From the NCBI RefSeq assembly GCF_000016645.1, contig NC_009441.1, forward strand, positions 5,952,001-6,016,000: 64,000 nt of DNA, in the 5' to 3' direction. Positions 1 through 8,532 of this stretch are shown here, one piece after another (within the stretch, counting starts at the first letter, position 1; each line of letters opens with the position of its first letter). The position numbers and the translations under genes were made by a program. This stretch comes from Flavobacterium johnsoniae UW101 (GTDB lineage: Bacteria > Bacteroidota > Bacteroidia > Flavobacteriales > Flavobacteriaceae). Under the pieces are notes generated by a model, which saw only the letters and a list, made by a program, of their open reading frames with translations, did no database searches and was not told where the DNA came from.

Positions 1-1
1 A

Positions 2-2089
2 CAAAATGGTTTAGGAGAATTTAATGCCGGATTTGGAGACCAGCTTTATATGGTTGAAGAAAGGCCGGCTGATAACCATTTAGACGGCAAAAACTTTGGA
101 AATCCAAGTAATATAATTGGTACTGATGATATGATGCTGAACCTGCATAAAGATGAAAAATACAGCGTTGATGAAAAGGAATATATAAAAGCACGTTTGT
201 TTGATATATTAATTGGCGACTGGGACAGACACAGTGACCAATGGCGCTGGGCAGAATTTAAAAAAGACGGCAAAGTTATTTACAGACCAATTCCGCGTGA
301 CAGAGATCAGGCCTTTGTAAAATATGATGGTGCTTTGCTTTCTATTTTAATGAATATTCCGGCACTTCGCCACATGAGAACTTTTAAAGACCGTATTGGC
401 AATGTGAAATGGCTGAGCAGAGAACCATATCCAATGGATTTGGCTTTTTTAAGAACATCAGGCGAAAAAGAATGGGTTGAACAGGCTAAATTTATTCAGG
501 AAAATTTATCTGACAGCGACATCGAAAATGCTTTTAAAAATATGCCTAAAGAAGTTCAGGATGAAACGGTTGCTGAAATTATCCGAAAACTAAAAAACAG
601 GAAAAAAGATCTTCAAAAATACGCTGCCCGATATTCTGATGTTTTAAGCAGAACTGTTATGATTGCCGGAACTGATAAAAAAGACAAATTTGTTTTGAAC
701 CATAATGCTAAAAAAAGTATTGAAGTTCAGGTTTACAGAGTTAAAAAAGACGGCGATGAGTTGCAATACTCTAAAACTCTTACTGATGCTAAAACCAAAA
801 ACTTATGGATTTATGGTTTAGATGATAATGATGTTTTTGAAGTAAAAGGCGATCAAAAATCAAAAATTAAAGTTCGTTTAATAGGCGGTCAGAATAATGA
901 CACTTACAATATTGAAAACGGAAGAAAGGTTATTGTTTACGATTTTAAATCAAAAGAAAACACTTATAACCTAGATTCTAAAACGCAGACACAGCTGACA
1001 GACGATTACGATGTTAACTTGTATAATTATGAAAAACCGAAATATAACGTAATTTCTGGTCTTCCAAATATTGGATTTAATCCTGATGATGGTGTAAAAC
1101 TGGGTATTAATCTAAATTATACAGTGAATAATTTCAAACAGAATCCGTATACGCAAAGACATATTTTTAATGCTTTCTATTATTTTGCTACCGGTGGTTT
1201 AGAATTTAATTATGCCGCTCATTTCCCAGGTTTGTTAGGAAAATGGGTTATTGATGTTGAATCGCTTTATACTACGCCAAATTTTGCAATGAATTATTTT
1301 GGATATGGAAATGAATCTCAATATGATGATGATCTAAGTATGGATTACAACCGTGTACGCATTCGTAAATTTAATGCTTCGGGAGCCATTAGACACGTGG
1401 GAAGATACGGAAGTGAATTCAGCATTCAGCCTATTTTTCAGAGAATGACAGTTGAGGAAACGAGTAATAGATTTATTGACACTCCAAATATTGTAAATCC
1501 GGATGTTTTCAGCAGTCAGAATTACGGAAGCTTGAAAGTAAAATATCTTTTCAAAAATTCTGATTTTGCTGCCAAACCAACTCTTGGAATGTATTTTATG
1601 ATTGCCGGAACTTGGACAACTAATTTAGACGAAACCAAGAAAAATTTCCCAACGCTTGAAAGTGTTTTAGGTTTTACACACCGAATTGACAAAAACGGTA
1701 AACTGGTTTTAGCAACTTATCTAAAAGGAAAAGCGATTTTAAATAATAACTATGAATTCTACCAAGGTGCTTCTCTGGGAGGAGATACTGATTTACGTGG
1801 TTTTAGAAATGAACGTTTTTTAGGAAATTCATATTTTTCTCAAAGTTCTGATTTGCGTTTAAGCATAGGCCGAATCAGAAAAACAATTGCTCCGTTTACT
1901 TACGGAATTCTAGGCGGTTTTGATTATGGAAGGGTTTGGCTTGACGGCGAAAATTCAAGAAAATGGCATCAGGATTACGGCGGCGGTCTTTGGTTAAATG
2001 CAATTAATGTTTTAACTGCCAGAATCTCATATTTTAAATCTCCTGATGAAATTGGACGAGTTATTTTTGGAGCAGCGTACAGCTTCTAG
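2..2089 (+). CDS. Outer-membrane protein with kinase-like motif and C-terminal Omp85-type barrel (5' truncated)
   Basis: The reading frame is open to the left edge of the window, so the N-terminus is missing; the in-frame ATG at 50 is probably internal. Numbering from that ATG, the first 100 residues contain a motif 'GDWDRHSDQW' (about 56-65) followed by 'RPIPRDRDQAF' (about 79-89). Their spacing and Asp/His pattern resemble the catalytic and metal-binding loops of HipA/Fam20-type kinase folds. From about residue 330 to the end the protein is rich in alternating aromatic beta-strands. It carries 'LRGFRNERFLG', a BamA/TamA (surface antigen D15) barrel signature, and ends in an aromatic residue (AYSF), as outer-membrane barrels do. 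From memory, related Bacteroidota proteins of about 1200 residues are annotated as metallophosphoesterase plus BamA/TamA barrel, so a phosphoesterase domain may lie upstream of the window. Substrate and role are unknown. Confidence 0.7.
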   Translation, partial: QNGLGEFNAGFGDQLYMVEERPADNHLDGKNFGNPSNIIGTDDMMLNLHKDEKYSVDEKEYIKARLFDILIGDWDRHSDQWRWAEFKKDGKVIYRPIPRDRDQAFVKYDGALLSILMNIPALRHMRTFKDRIGNVKWLSREPYPMDLAFLRTSGEKEWVEQAKFIQENLSDSDIENAFKNMPKEVQDETVAEIIRKLKNRKKDLQKYAARYSDVLSRTVMIAGTDKKDKFVLNHNAKKSIEVQVYRVKKDGDELQYSKTLTDAKTKNLWIYGLDDNDVFEVKGDQKSKIKVRLIGGQNNDTYNIENGRKVIVYDFKSKENTYNLDSKTQTQLTDDYDVNLYNYEKPKYNVISGLPNIGFNPDDGVKLGINLNYTVNNFKQNPYTQRHIFNAFYYFATGGLEFNYAAHFPGLLGKWVIDVESLYTTPNFAMNYFGYGNESQYDDDLSMDYNRVRIRKFNASGAIRHVGRYGSEFSIQPIFQRMTVEETSNRFIDTPNIVNPDVFSSQNYGSLKVKYLFKNSDFAAKPTLGMYFMIAGTWTTNLDETKKNFPTLESVLGFTHRIDKNGKLVLATYLKGKAILNNNYEFYQGASLGGDTDLRGFRNERFLGNSYFSQSSDLRLSIGRIRKTIAPFTYGILGGFDYGRVWLDGENSRKWHQDYGGGLWLNAINVLTARISYFKSPDEIGRVIFGAAYSF

Positions 2090-2090
2090 C

Positions 2091-2130
2091 TGTTAGGTTC
2101 AGAGTAACAAAGTGACAAAGGTTCAAAGTT
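2091..2130. repeat. Short dispersed intergenic repeat unit
   Basis: Directly after the stop codon lies a phrase built from variations of 'ttcagagtaacaaagtgaca' and 'aaggttcaaag'. A related phrase occurs in reverse orientation near 45523-45550 (aaactttgaaactttgtccc). This is the style of intergenic repeat scattered through Flavobacterium genomes. No function is visible. Confidence 0.4.
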
Positions 2131-2133
2131 TTT

Positions 2134-2211
2134 TTTGCCACGAATTACACAAATTTCCACGAATTATATTTAAAATAAAAATTAGTGAAAATTTGTGTAA
2201 TTCGTGGCAAA
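2134..2211. repeat. Long perfect inverted repeat between convergent genes, probable bidirectional terminator
   Basis: Two perfect 23-base arms (2134-2156 and 2189-2211) with core 'gccacgaattacacaaat' enclose a 32-base loop. The outer flanks are T-rich on both sides (a T8 run before the left arm, 'actttttatt' after the right arm), so the RNA of either strand would form a strong hairpin next to U-rich sequence. It sits exactly between two convergent genes. A related element occurs at 20744-20914, so it also belongs to a dispersed repeat family. Confidence 0.65.
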
Positions 2212-2215
2212 CTTT

Positions 2216-3076
2216 TTATTTCAATTTAAATTCGTAGACGTTCCCTCCTATTTTATCGGCTTTTTCATCTGCGATAAGCAAGGTATTATTGTCTTTGAAA
2301 ACTATTGCTTCTTTTTGAGAAAAATGATTTAATTCTATTTGGGTTTGAGTTCCTTTGTGAAATAAATCTCCTTTAAAACCTTTAAATAAAAGAACTTTAT
2401 CGTGGCTTAACAAAGCCACTTTTTTTCCGTCAGGACTTATTGACGCACTGGTCAAAACACAATGATTGTAATTATTGCAGGTTTTAAACTCTCCTATTTT
2501 TACGGCTTTTTGAGTTCCGGCTGCATTTTTGATTTTGTAGATAAAAGCTGTTCCGTCAAAACCTTTGCTTCTGTTTTTTGTAAAAAGGTAGAAATAGCCA
2601 TTTTGTTCAAAAAAACCTTCCACATCATAAAACATTTCTTTTTTCTTTGGCGGAAATTCAGTTTGTTCAGGATAAGAAAATGAGATTTTATATTCGGCGG
2701 AAGCCGCATCTTTACTTAACTGATTTTTGGCAACTTTGTAAATACACAAATCTCTGCGTTTGTTATCATTGTTTCCAAAATCCCCAATATAAATATTACC
2801 GGCTTTATCTTTTGTAATATCTTCCCAATCAACATTTGAAGCGTTCGAGATTGTAATCGTTTTTTGTAATTTCCCTTTAGAATTAATGGCATAAAGAGCA
2901 TTTTTATTACCGCTGTCTTCAAGAGTGTAAATTATATTGGTTTCAGGAAAATAAGTAATTCCAGAAACTTCTTTTAATTTCTTCGGAAGCGAATAAAGCA
3001 TTTTCAAATCGTTGCCTGATTGCTGCTGGCAAGCTAATAATACTATAGAAACGGCTATTAAAAAAGTTTTTTTCAT
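2216..3076 (-). CDS. Secreted beta-propeller-like lipoprotein (SdiA-regulated / phytase-like type)
   Basis: The ATG at 3076 is preferred over an upstream GTG at 3100, because it places a clean signal peptide (MKKTFLIAVSIVLLAC) at the N-terminus. The lipobox LLAC predicts a lipoprotein. The mature part contains blade-like repeats typical of SdiA-regulated or phytase-like propellers: 'EVSGITYFPETNIIYTLED', 'VDWEDITKDKAGNIYIGDFGNN', 'FFEQNGYFYLFTKNR', 'ASISPDGKKVALLSHD'. The protein ends in a beta-strand. Such proteins are exported, and their ligand is generally unknown. The gene is monocistronic and convergent with the preceding gene, separated by a perfect inverted repeat. Assignment to the propeller class is from motif style only. 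Confidence 0.65.
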   Translation of the reverse strand: MKKTFLIAVSIVLLACQQQSGNDLKMLYSLPKKLKEVSGITYFPETNIIYTLEDSGNKNALYAINSKGKLQKTITISNASNVDWEDITKDKAGNIYIGDFGNNDNKRRDLCIYKVAKNQLSKDAASAEYKISFSYPEQTEFPPKKKEMFYDVEGFFEQNGYFYLFTKNRSKGFDGTAFIYKIKNAAGTQKAVKIGEFKTCNNYNHCVLTSASISPDGKKVALLSHDKVLLFKGFKGDLFHKGTQTQIELNHFSQKEAIVFKDNNTLLIADEKADKIGGNVYEFKLK

Positions 3077-3095
3077 AAGATTGTTTTTTTGTTCA

Positions 3096-3160
3096 GGCAC
3101 AGATTATAAGGATTAAAGAATTGCAAAAAATCCATTTTAATCTTTGAAATCTACAGCCTA
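3096..3160. repeat. Imperfect palindromic intergenic repeat (cagattaaaggatt family)
   Basis: The phrase 'ggcacagattataaggatta' and its imperfect inverse 'ttaatctttgaaatctacag' match the style of the repeats at 20693-20733 and 51464-51525. It lies between two minus-strand genes. Confidence 0.4.
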
Positions 3161-3166
3161 AAAACT

Positions 3167-4219
3167 TTAAACTAAGTTTGTGTTTTTAAAATTACGTGTA
3201 ATGAATTCAAAAGCGGCGTGCATGATATGTCCCATCGATTTGGCATTTTTAAATTTCATATCGTTGGTATATCGGTACAATTCCATTTTTAACTGATCTA
3301 AATGTTCTTGTGTCGAAATCGTATCGTGGCACATTATATTCAGTAATTTTTTTATTCTTGTCTCGGCTGAATGTATACGTTTTGCGAGAATCGCTCTTTC
3401 TTCGTCTTTGTACTGAATAATTGAACGTTCTTCTAATTTCTCTTTAATCAGCTTAATCATTGGATAATTTTCCTTGAAAAACTGCGGACGATAAACTTTG
3501 AAATTACCTTCGTAGCATTGCTGGTCAAAATCAATTGGACGTATTTTATAAACTACCTGATCAAAATCGTGAATTGGGACAATTACATAATTGTACGCTC
3601 TCATATCGCCCAAAAGCCTAATCATACAACGTTCGTTGAATTTTACAAACTCTTTGGCTATTTGCGCTTTTTCCATTTCGGTACACTTATCAAGCAGCGT
3701 ATCCATAAAAACATCGCCCGGAATCCCAATAATATGTTCTTCGATTAAAGTATCGTTGTAAACCAAAAAGTTGATTTTGTCCGGCGAAAGTATATCTTCT
3801 AATTCTAATCCGTAAATTCTCGAAGCATCGGCCTTTTTTATATAAAAATGAACGTAATTGTCGTTTAGAATATTTCTTACTTTAATTCGAAATGGTTTTG
3901 AATTTCCAAAAGTGCAATAATCAATGGCATCGACATTTAAATACTGAATGATCTCATTGTTCCCATCAGAATGTAAAAGAGAATAGATTTTTTTGAGATT
4001 TAGATCGATTTCATTTCTTTCAAATTCACTGTAATAAACCCGAATCCACAAGGTATCGGTTTCATTTTTATCGTAAACATTAATCGAACCGGAAAACCGC
4101 AGTAAGTCATCATAAAACACAGAAACTTTCGAAATACGTTCGAATCTGTCTAAATAACTTAAAAGTGGCTGTGTTAAAGGAAAAGACGGTTTTTTTAACA
4201 CCATTAAAGGTTCGCTCAT
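3167..4219 (-). CDS. Conserved cytoplasmic protein of unknown function with protein-kinase-like motifs
   Basis: 350 residues with no signal peptide or membrane segment. I do not recognise a named family. The middle of the protein has features in the order of a kinase/phosphotransferase fold: a strand with lysines 'VHFYIKKADASRIYG' (about 123-137), a hinge-like segment 'LIEEHIIGIPGD' (158-169), then 'LLGDMRAYNYVIV' (202-214) and 'YKIRPIDFDQQ' (224-234). The last two resemble the D-x4-N catalytic loop and the D-F-D metal-binding triad of HipA, choline-kinase and aminoglycoside-kinase families. The C-terminal 100 residues are helical and charged. The gene stands alone, followed by a divergent ABC transporter operon. 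Kinase activity is an inference from motif spacing; the N-terminal glycine-rich loop is not evident. Confidence 0.6.
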   Translation of the reverse strand: MSEPLMVLKKPSFPLTQPLLSYLDRFERISKVSVFYDDLLRFSGSINVYDKNETDTLWIRVYYSEFERNEIDLNLKKIYSLLHSDGNNEIIQYLNVDAIDYCTFGNSKPFRIKVRNILNDNYVHFYIKKADASRIYGLELEDILSPDKINFLVYNDTLIEEHIIGIPGDVFMDTLLDKCTEMEKAQIAKEFVKFNERCMIRLLGDMRAYNYVIVPIHDFDQVVYKIRPIDFDQQCYEGNFKVYRPQFFKENYPMIKLIKEKLEERSIIQYKDEERAILAKRIHSAETRIKKLLNIMCHDTISTQEHLDQLKMELYRYTNDMKFKNAKSMGHIMHAAFEFITRNFKNTNLV

Positions 4220-4326
4220 TTTGAATATCTTTATTACAAATTTACATCAATAAGATTATAAAAATAAATTTGGCGTAACAATATGTAAGTTGATTCGTCT
4301 TACTTAAAACTAAAACCGAAATAAAT

Positions 4327-5235
4327 TTGGAAACCATCCTTACTATTCAGAATCTCAGTAAAAGATACGGGCGAATTCAGGCTCTTAAAAATGTATCTTT
4401 TAGCATACAAAAAGGCCATGTCTACGGAATTCTAGGCCCTAACGGAAGCGGAAAATCAACTACTCTTGGAATTGTTTTAAATGTTGTAAACAAAACTTCG
4501 GGCGATTATAAGTGGTTTGACGGAAACGTTGAAACGCATGAAGCTTTAAAAAAAGTTGGTGCTATTATCGAGCGTCCAAATTTTTATCCGTACATGACCG
4601 CCGAAGAAAACCTAAAACTGGTTTGTAAAATTAAAAGTATTGATTATTCTAAAATTAAAGAAAAACTTGATCTTGTTGGTTTAACCGAAAGAAAAGATTC
4701 AAAATTCAGCACTTTTTCTTTAGGTATGAAACAGCGTCTGGCCATTGCGTCGGCACTTTTAAATGATCCTGAAATTTTAATTCTCGATGAACCAACAAAC
4801 GGTTTAGATCCGCAGGGAATTCATCAGATTAGAGATATTATTAAAGAAATTGCTTCGCAGGGAACTACCATTTTACTGGCTTCGCACTTATTAGACGAAG
4901 TCGAAAAAGTATGTTCGCACGTTATTGTTTTGCGAAAAGGCGAAGTTTTATATTCTGGTTCTGTAGATGGAATGTCGGCCAATGAAGGTTTCTTTGAAAT
5001 TTCTTCAAATGATAACGCTGCATTGAAATCTGTTTTAGAAGGACATCAGGCAATAGCACAGATTAAAGACGAAGACGGAAAGGTTCTGGTGTATTTAAAA
5101 TCTGATTTATCAGCTTCAGAATTGAATCAGTTTTTATTCTCAAAAAATATTGTCTTAAGTCATTTGGTAAAACGTAAAAATAGTCTGGAAGCACAGTTTT
5201 TAGAATTAACCAAAAATACCAATCCAAAAATCTAA
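4327..5235 (+). CDS. ABC transporter ATP-binding protein
   Basis: The start is a TTG at 4327 giving METILTIQNLSKRYG, which matches the usual beginning of the family; no better ATG is present. Walker A 'GPNGSGKST' lies near residues 38-46, the signature 'FSLGMKQRL' near 131-139, Walker B 'ILILDEPTNGLDPQG' just after, and the H-loop 'ASHLLDE' near 181. The length of 302 residues is normal for an ABC-2 type exporter ATPase with a regulatory C-terminal tail. The next gene, 7 bases downstream, encodes the membrane partner. The substrate cannot be read from the sequence; antibiotic resistance or Nat/bacitracin-type exporters are the nearest common relatives. Confidence 0.92.
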   Translation: METILTIQNLSKRYGRIQALKNVSFSIQKGHVYGILGPNGSGKSTTLGIVLNVVNKTSGDYKWFDGNVETHEALKKVGAIIERPNFYPYMTAEENLKLVCKIKSIDYSKIKEKLDLVGLTERKDSKFSTFSLGMKQRLAIASALLNDPEILILDEPTNGLDPQGIHQIRDIIKEIASQGTTILLASHLLDEVEKVCSHVIVLRKGEVLYSGSVDGMSANEGFFEISSNDNAALKSVLEGHQAIAQIKDEDGKVLVYLKSDLSASELNQFLFSKNIVLSHLVKRKNSLEAQFLELTKNTNPKI

Positions 5236-5242
5236 CTAAGCC

Positions 5243-6079
5243 ATGAACAGACTTATCTCTATAGAATTGCAAAAAATCTGGATGAACAAAGCCAGCCGCA
5301 TCTTAACATTAACGTATTTTATCCTGCTTTCTTTTATCGCTTTAATTGCCTCAATTAAATTTGATATTGGTCCATTCAAATTTCATTTGGCCGAAATGGG
5401 AATCTTTAATTTTCCTTTTATATGGCATTTTAATACTTATGTAGCAGCTATCTTAAAATTGTTTCTTGCTATTGTAATTGTTTCTATGATGGCTAACGAA
5501 TACAGCTATGGAACATTAAAACAAAACCTGATTGATGGTTTAAGTAAAAAAGAATTTATACTGTCAAAATTCCTTACAGTTGTTTTATTTGCATTTATCT
5601 CAACTGTTTTCATTTTTGTTATGAGTTTAATATTAGGCTTGATTTTCTCTTCATACACTGAAATTGGTATCATTTTTAGCGATTTAGATTACCTTCTTGC
5701 CTTTTTTGTAAAATTAACCGGATTCTTTTCTTTCTGTTTATTCCTCGGAATTTTTGTAAAACGCTCTGCTTTTGCACTAGGTTTTCTTTTAGTCTGGAAT
5801 ATAATCGAAGCCATAATTAGAGGTTTCTTAGCTTTTAAAGTTTTTCCGGGAAGCGATATCGACAAAAAAATTACTCAGTTTCTTCCTTTAGAATCTATGT
5901 CAAATTTAATTGTTAATCCAGGTCCAAGATTATCTGTAGTTAAAAATATTGGATCTCAAATGGGAATTGATACTGATATCGATTATAGTGTGAGCTATTT
6001 TGCAATTTTAATTGTATTAGTGTGGACTTTTCTGTTCATACACTTTTCATATAAGCTATTAAAAAATCGAGATTTGTAG
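5243..6079 (+). CDS. ABC-2 type transporter permease
   Basis: 278 residues with about six hydrophobic segments: 'ILTLTYFILLSFIALIAS', 'YVAAILKLFLAIVIVSMMA', 'VVLFAFISTVFIFVMSLILG', 'LLAFFVKLTGFFSFCLFLG', 'SAFALGFLLVWNIIEAII' and 'YFAILIVLVWTFLFIHFSY'. The segment 'NEYSYGTLKQNLIDGLSKKEF' is the typical cytoplasmic loop motif of ABC-2 permeases that contacts the ATPase. It starts 7 bases after the ATPase gene, so the two are surely co-transcribed and form one exporter. Confidence 0.9.
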   Translation: MNRLISIELQKIWMNKASRILTLTYFILLSFIALIASIKFDIGPFKFHLAEMGIFNFPFIWHFNTYVAAILKLFLAIVIVSMMANEYSYGTLKQNLIDGLSKKEFILSKFLTVVLFAFISTVFIFVMSLILGLIFSSYTEIGIIFSDLDYLLAFFVKLTGFFSFCLFLGIFVKRSAFALGFLLVWNIIEAIIRGFLAFKVFPGSDIDKKITQFLPLESMSNLIVNPGPRLSVVKNIGSQMGIDTDIDYSVSYFAILIVLVWTFLFIHFSYKLLKNRDL

Positions 6080-6086
6080 TATATTT
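6079..6086 (+). promoter_or_regulatory. Possible -7 promoter element (TATATTTG)
   Basis: TATATTTG matches TAnnTTTG and lies only 6 bases before the ATG at 6093. If used, transcription would begin at or next to the start codon, giving a leaderless or near-leaderless message. It may be coincidental, as the region is AT-rich. Confidence 0.3.
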
Positions 6087-6092
6087 GCTACT

Positions 6093-8417
6093 ATGAGTCG
6101 AATAGAAAATTTCTTATACCTTTTATTATTGTGTTGTCTATCATCAAAGATGAATGCACAATTTATTACAGTTGATGATCAGCGTACCCCACAGCAGCTC
6201 ATTGAAAATACTTTAGTTAATAGTTCATGTGCTGCTGTAACAAATATGAGTGGAAGCGGAGACAATTTTACCTCAGGCAAAAATAGTTTTGCTTACTTTA
6301 ATGCAGGTACAAGCAATTTCCCTTTTAAAGAAGGTATTATACTTGCAACTTCGACAAGTGCAAATGCTATTGGCCCCTATTTAAGCAGTATGGGAGGAGG
6401 AAACCAAAATTGGATTGGAGATTCTGATCTTAATAATACTTTAGGTATAAGTTCAATAAATGCTACTTTTTTTGAATTTGATTTTGTTGCATTAACAAAT
6501 TTTGTAAGTTTCAATTATGTTTTTGCATCAAACGAATACCAGTATTATTTCCCATGTGAATATTCTGATGGATTTGCTTTTTTAATAAAAGAAGAAGGAA
6601 CTTCAGATCCGTATAGGAATTTAGCGGTTTTGCCAAACTCAAATACGCCTGTTTCCTCTACAAGTGTACATCCAAAAATAGTACCCGGGATTGCTTTAAA
6701 TGGAGATCGTTACAATGGATGTGATGCAATAAATGGAAATTATTTTTCTAAATTTAATGATAACACCAGCCCTATTAATTACGCAGGCCAAACTGTTGTT
6801 ATGACGGCGCAGACGAATGTAACTGCTGGAAAAAAATATCACATAAAACTAGTTATTGCAGATGATAAAAATGTGTATTATGACTCAGCAGTTTTTTTAG
6901 AAGCTGGAAGTTTTACTTCAAGTATAGATTTTGGTCCTGATAGAACCACATCTAATAATAGTTTATTATGCTTTGGTGATACTTTTTTACTTGATCCTAA
7001 ATTATCTGCTTCGTACTCTTACAAATGGTTTAAAAATGGTGTAGAAATTGCAAATACACCAACTTTAAATGTTACTGATTCTGGCGATTACAAGGTCGAA
7101 GTTACATTAAGTCCCAGCACCTGCACCATAAAAGGGCAGATTAAAATTGAGTATGCGCCTGAAATCCTTTTAACAAACACTGCACTTTTACAATGTGATG
7201 ATAACAGCGATGGAATTTCAATTTTCAATCTTACTAAAGTAAATAATATTGTAAAAAATAATGTTTCGAGCACTACAACTGAAGGTTATTACACAACATT
7301 AGCTGATGCTCAATCTAAAACAAATAAAATCACCTCGCCTGCTAATTATACAAATACTGCTGACAATCAAATCATTTACGCCCGTTTAGAAAATGAGTTT
7401 GGATGCTACAAAACGGCCGAAGTAACATTACAAATCGCTGCAACATCAATTGCTGATCCTGCTCCTATAAGTACTTGTGATGGAGATGGAACTCAGGATG
7501 GACTATATCAGTTTGATCTTAATGCTGAAGTTACTCCAAAAATTACGGCAGGACTTCCGAGTGGTTTAACTGTAAATTATTATTTGACAGCTAATGATGC
7601 TTTAACAGAAACAAACCCGCAATTAAATATCTTTAAAAACACAACTCCTTATAATCAAACTATTTACGCACGAGTTGTAAATGGTCCGGATTGTTATGAT
7701 GTTGTACCTGTTCCTCTCGTCGTAAATACTTTTGATCCGCCAAATTTTGAAAATGAATCTGAATATTTATGCAAAAATGATCAAATCACTTTAACCGTTG
7801 CAGCTGGATTCAGCAGTTATTTGTGGAGTAATGGAGAAACTTCAAATTCAGCAATAATTAGTGCTCCCGGCGATTACTCTGTAACAGTAAAAGATGCAAA
7901 CGGCTGTGAAAAAACTAAAAATTTTAAAGTCATATTATCAGAACCAGCTACAATAACAAATGCTGCTGTTAAAGATTTTTCCGGAAATGACAATTCTGTT
8001 TTAATAGAATATACCGGAACCGGAAACTACGAATTCTCTTTAGATGGATTAACTTTTCAAGATAATCCTTTGTTTACAGCTGTTGCAACAGGAACTTATA
8101 ATGCAATTGCAAAAGATAAAAATGGCTGCGGATTATCAAATTCATTTTTGTTATATGTTTTAGATTATCCTAGATTTTTTACTCCAAACGGAGACGGTTA
8201 TAATGACTTATGGGTTATCGAAGATTCTAATGTACTGCCTAATTACACAATTCATATTTTTGACCGCTATGGGAAATTTTTAAAAGAGATGAATCAAAAC
8301 AGTCCGGGCTGGAACGGATTATTTAATGGACAGCAGCTCCCGTCTGATGATTATTGGTTTACTTTGACCTTTGCAGACGGCAGAAATGTAAAAGGTCATT
8401 TTAGCTTGAAAAGATAA
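6093..8417 (+). CDS. Cell-surface protein with choice-of-anchor L domain and T9SS type B sorting domain
   Basis: An N-terminal signal peptide (cleavage after MNA, near residue 22) is followed by a choice-of-anchor L type domain. It runs from about 30 to 270 and includes 'FNYVFASNEYQYYFPCEYSDG' and 'DGFAFLIKEEG'. Next come Ig/SPRB-like modules with paired cysteines ('LLQCDDNSDGISIFNLT', 'ISTCDGDGTQDGLYQFDL'). The C-terminal 90 residues, 'DYPRFFTPNGDGYNDLWVI' to the terminal 'GHFSLKR', form the gliding-motility-associated (CHU_C, T9SS type B) domain that directs export by type IX secretion. The protein is therefore predicted to be on the cell surface or released. It begins 13 bases after the ABC permease gene, although a TAnnTTTG element directly upstream could give it its own promoter. 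The binding target is unknown. Confidence 0.88.
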   Translation: MSRIENFLYLLLLCCLSSKMNAQFITVDDQRTPQQLIENTLVNSSCAAVTNMSGSGDNFTSGKNSFAYFNAGTSNFPFKEGIILATSTSANAIGPYLSSMGGGNQNWIGDSDLNNTLGISSINATFFEFDFVALTNFVSFNYVFASNEYQYYFPCEYSDGFAFLIKEEGTSDPYRNLAVLPNSNTPVSSTSVHPKIVPGIALNGDRYNGCDAINGNYFSKFNDNTSPINYAGQTVVMTAQTNVTAGKKYHIKLVIADDKNVYYDSAVFLEAGSFTSSIDFGPDRTTSNNSLLCFGDTFLLDPKLSASYSYKWFKNGVEIANTPTLNVTDSGDYKVEVTLSPSTCTIKGQIKIEYAPEILLTNTALLQCDDNSDGISIFNLTKVNNIVKNNVSSTTTEGYYTTLADAQSKTNKITSPANYTNTADNQIIYARLENEFGCYKTAEVTLQIAATSIADPAPISTCDGDGTQDGLYQFDLNAEVTPKITAGLPSGLTVNYYLTANDALTETNPQLNIFKNTTPYNQTIYARVVNGPDCYDVVPVPLVVNTFDPPNFENESEYLCKNDQITLTVAAGFSSYLWSNGETSNSAIISAPGDYSVTVKDANGCEKTKNFKVILSEPATITNAAVKDFSGNDNSVLIEYTGTGNYEFSLDGLTFQDNPLFTAVATGTYNAIAKDKNGCGLSNSFLLYVLDYPRFFTPNGDGYNDLWVIEDSNVLPNYTIHIFDRYGKFLKEMNQNSPGWNGLFNGQQLPSDDYWFTLTFADGRNVKGHFSLKR

Positions 8418-8473
8418 TGTATTAAAATTTCAATACCTGAAATTCTAAAGTCCGAATCCGAACTATACCATAA

Positions 8474-8512
8474 AAAAGAATCCCAAACTCCTAATGGAAT
8501 TTGGGATTTTTT
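8474..8512. terminator. Bidirectional intrinsic terminator
   Basis: Arms 'aatcccaaa' (8479-8487) and 'tttgggatt' (8500-8508) form a hairpin with an A-run on the left and T-run on the right. It serves the plus-strand surface-protein gene and the convergent typA gene. Confidence 0.8.
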
Positions 8513-8532
8513 ATATTGAAAGTTATAACTAA

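Noticed and set aside
3077..3100. GTG start for the propeller lipoprotein
   Set aside because: The ATG at 3076 gives a normal lipoprotein signal peptide; the extra eight residues are not needed.
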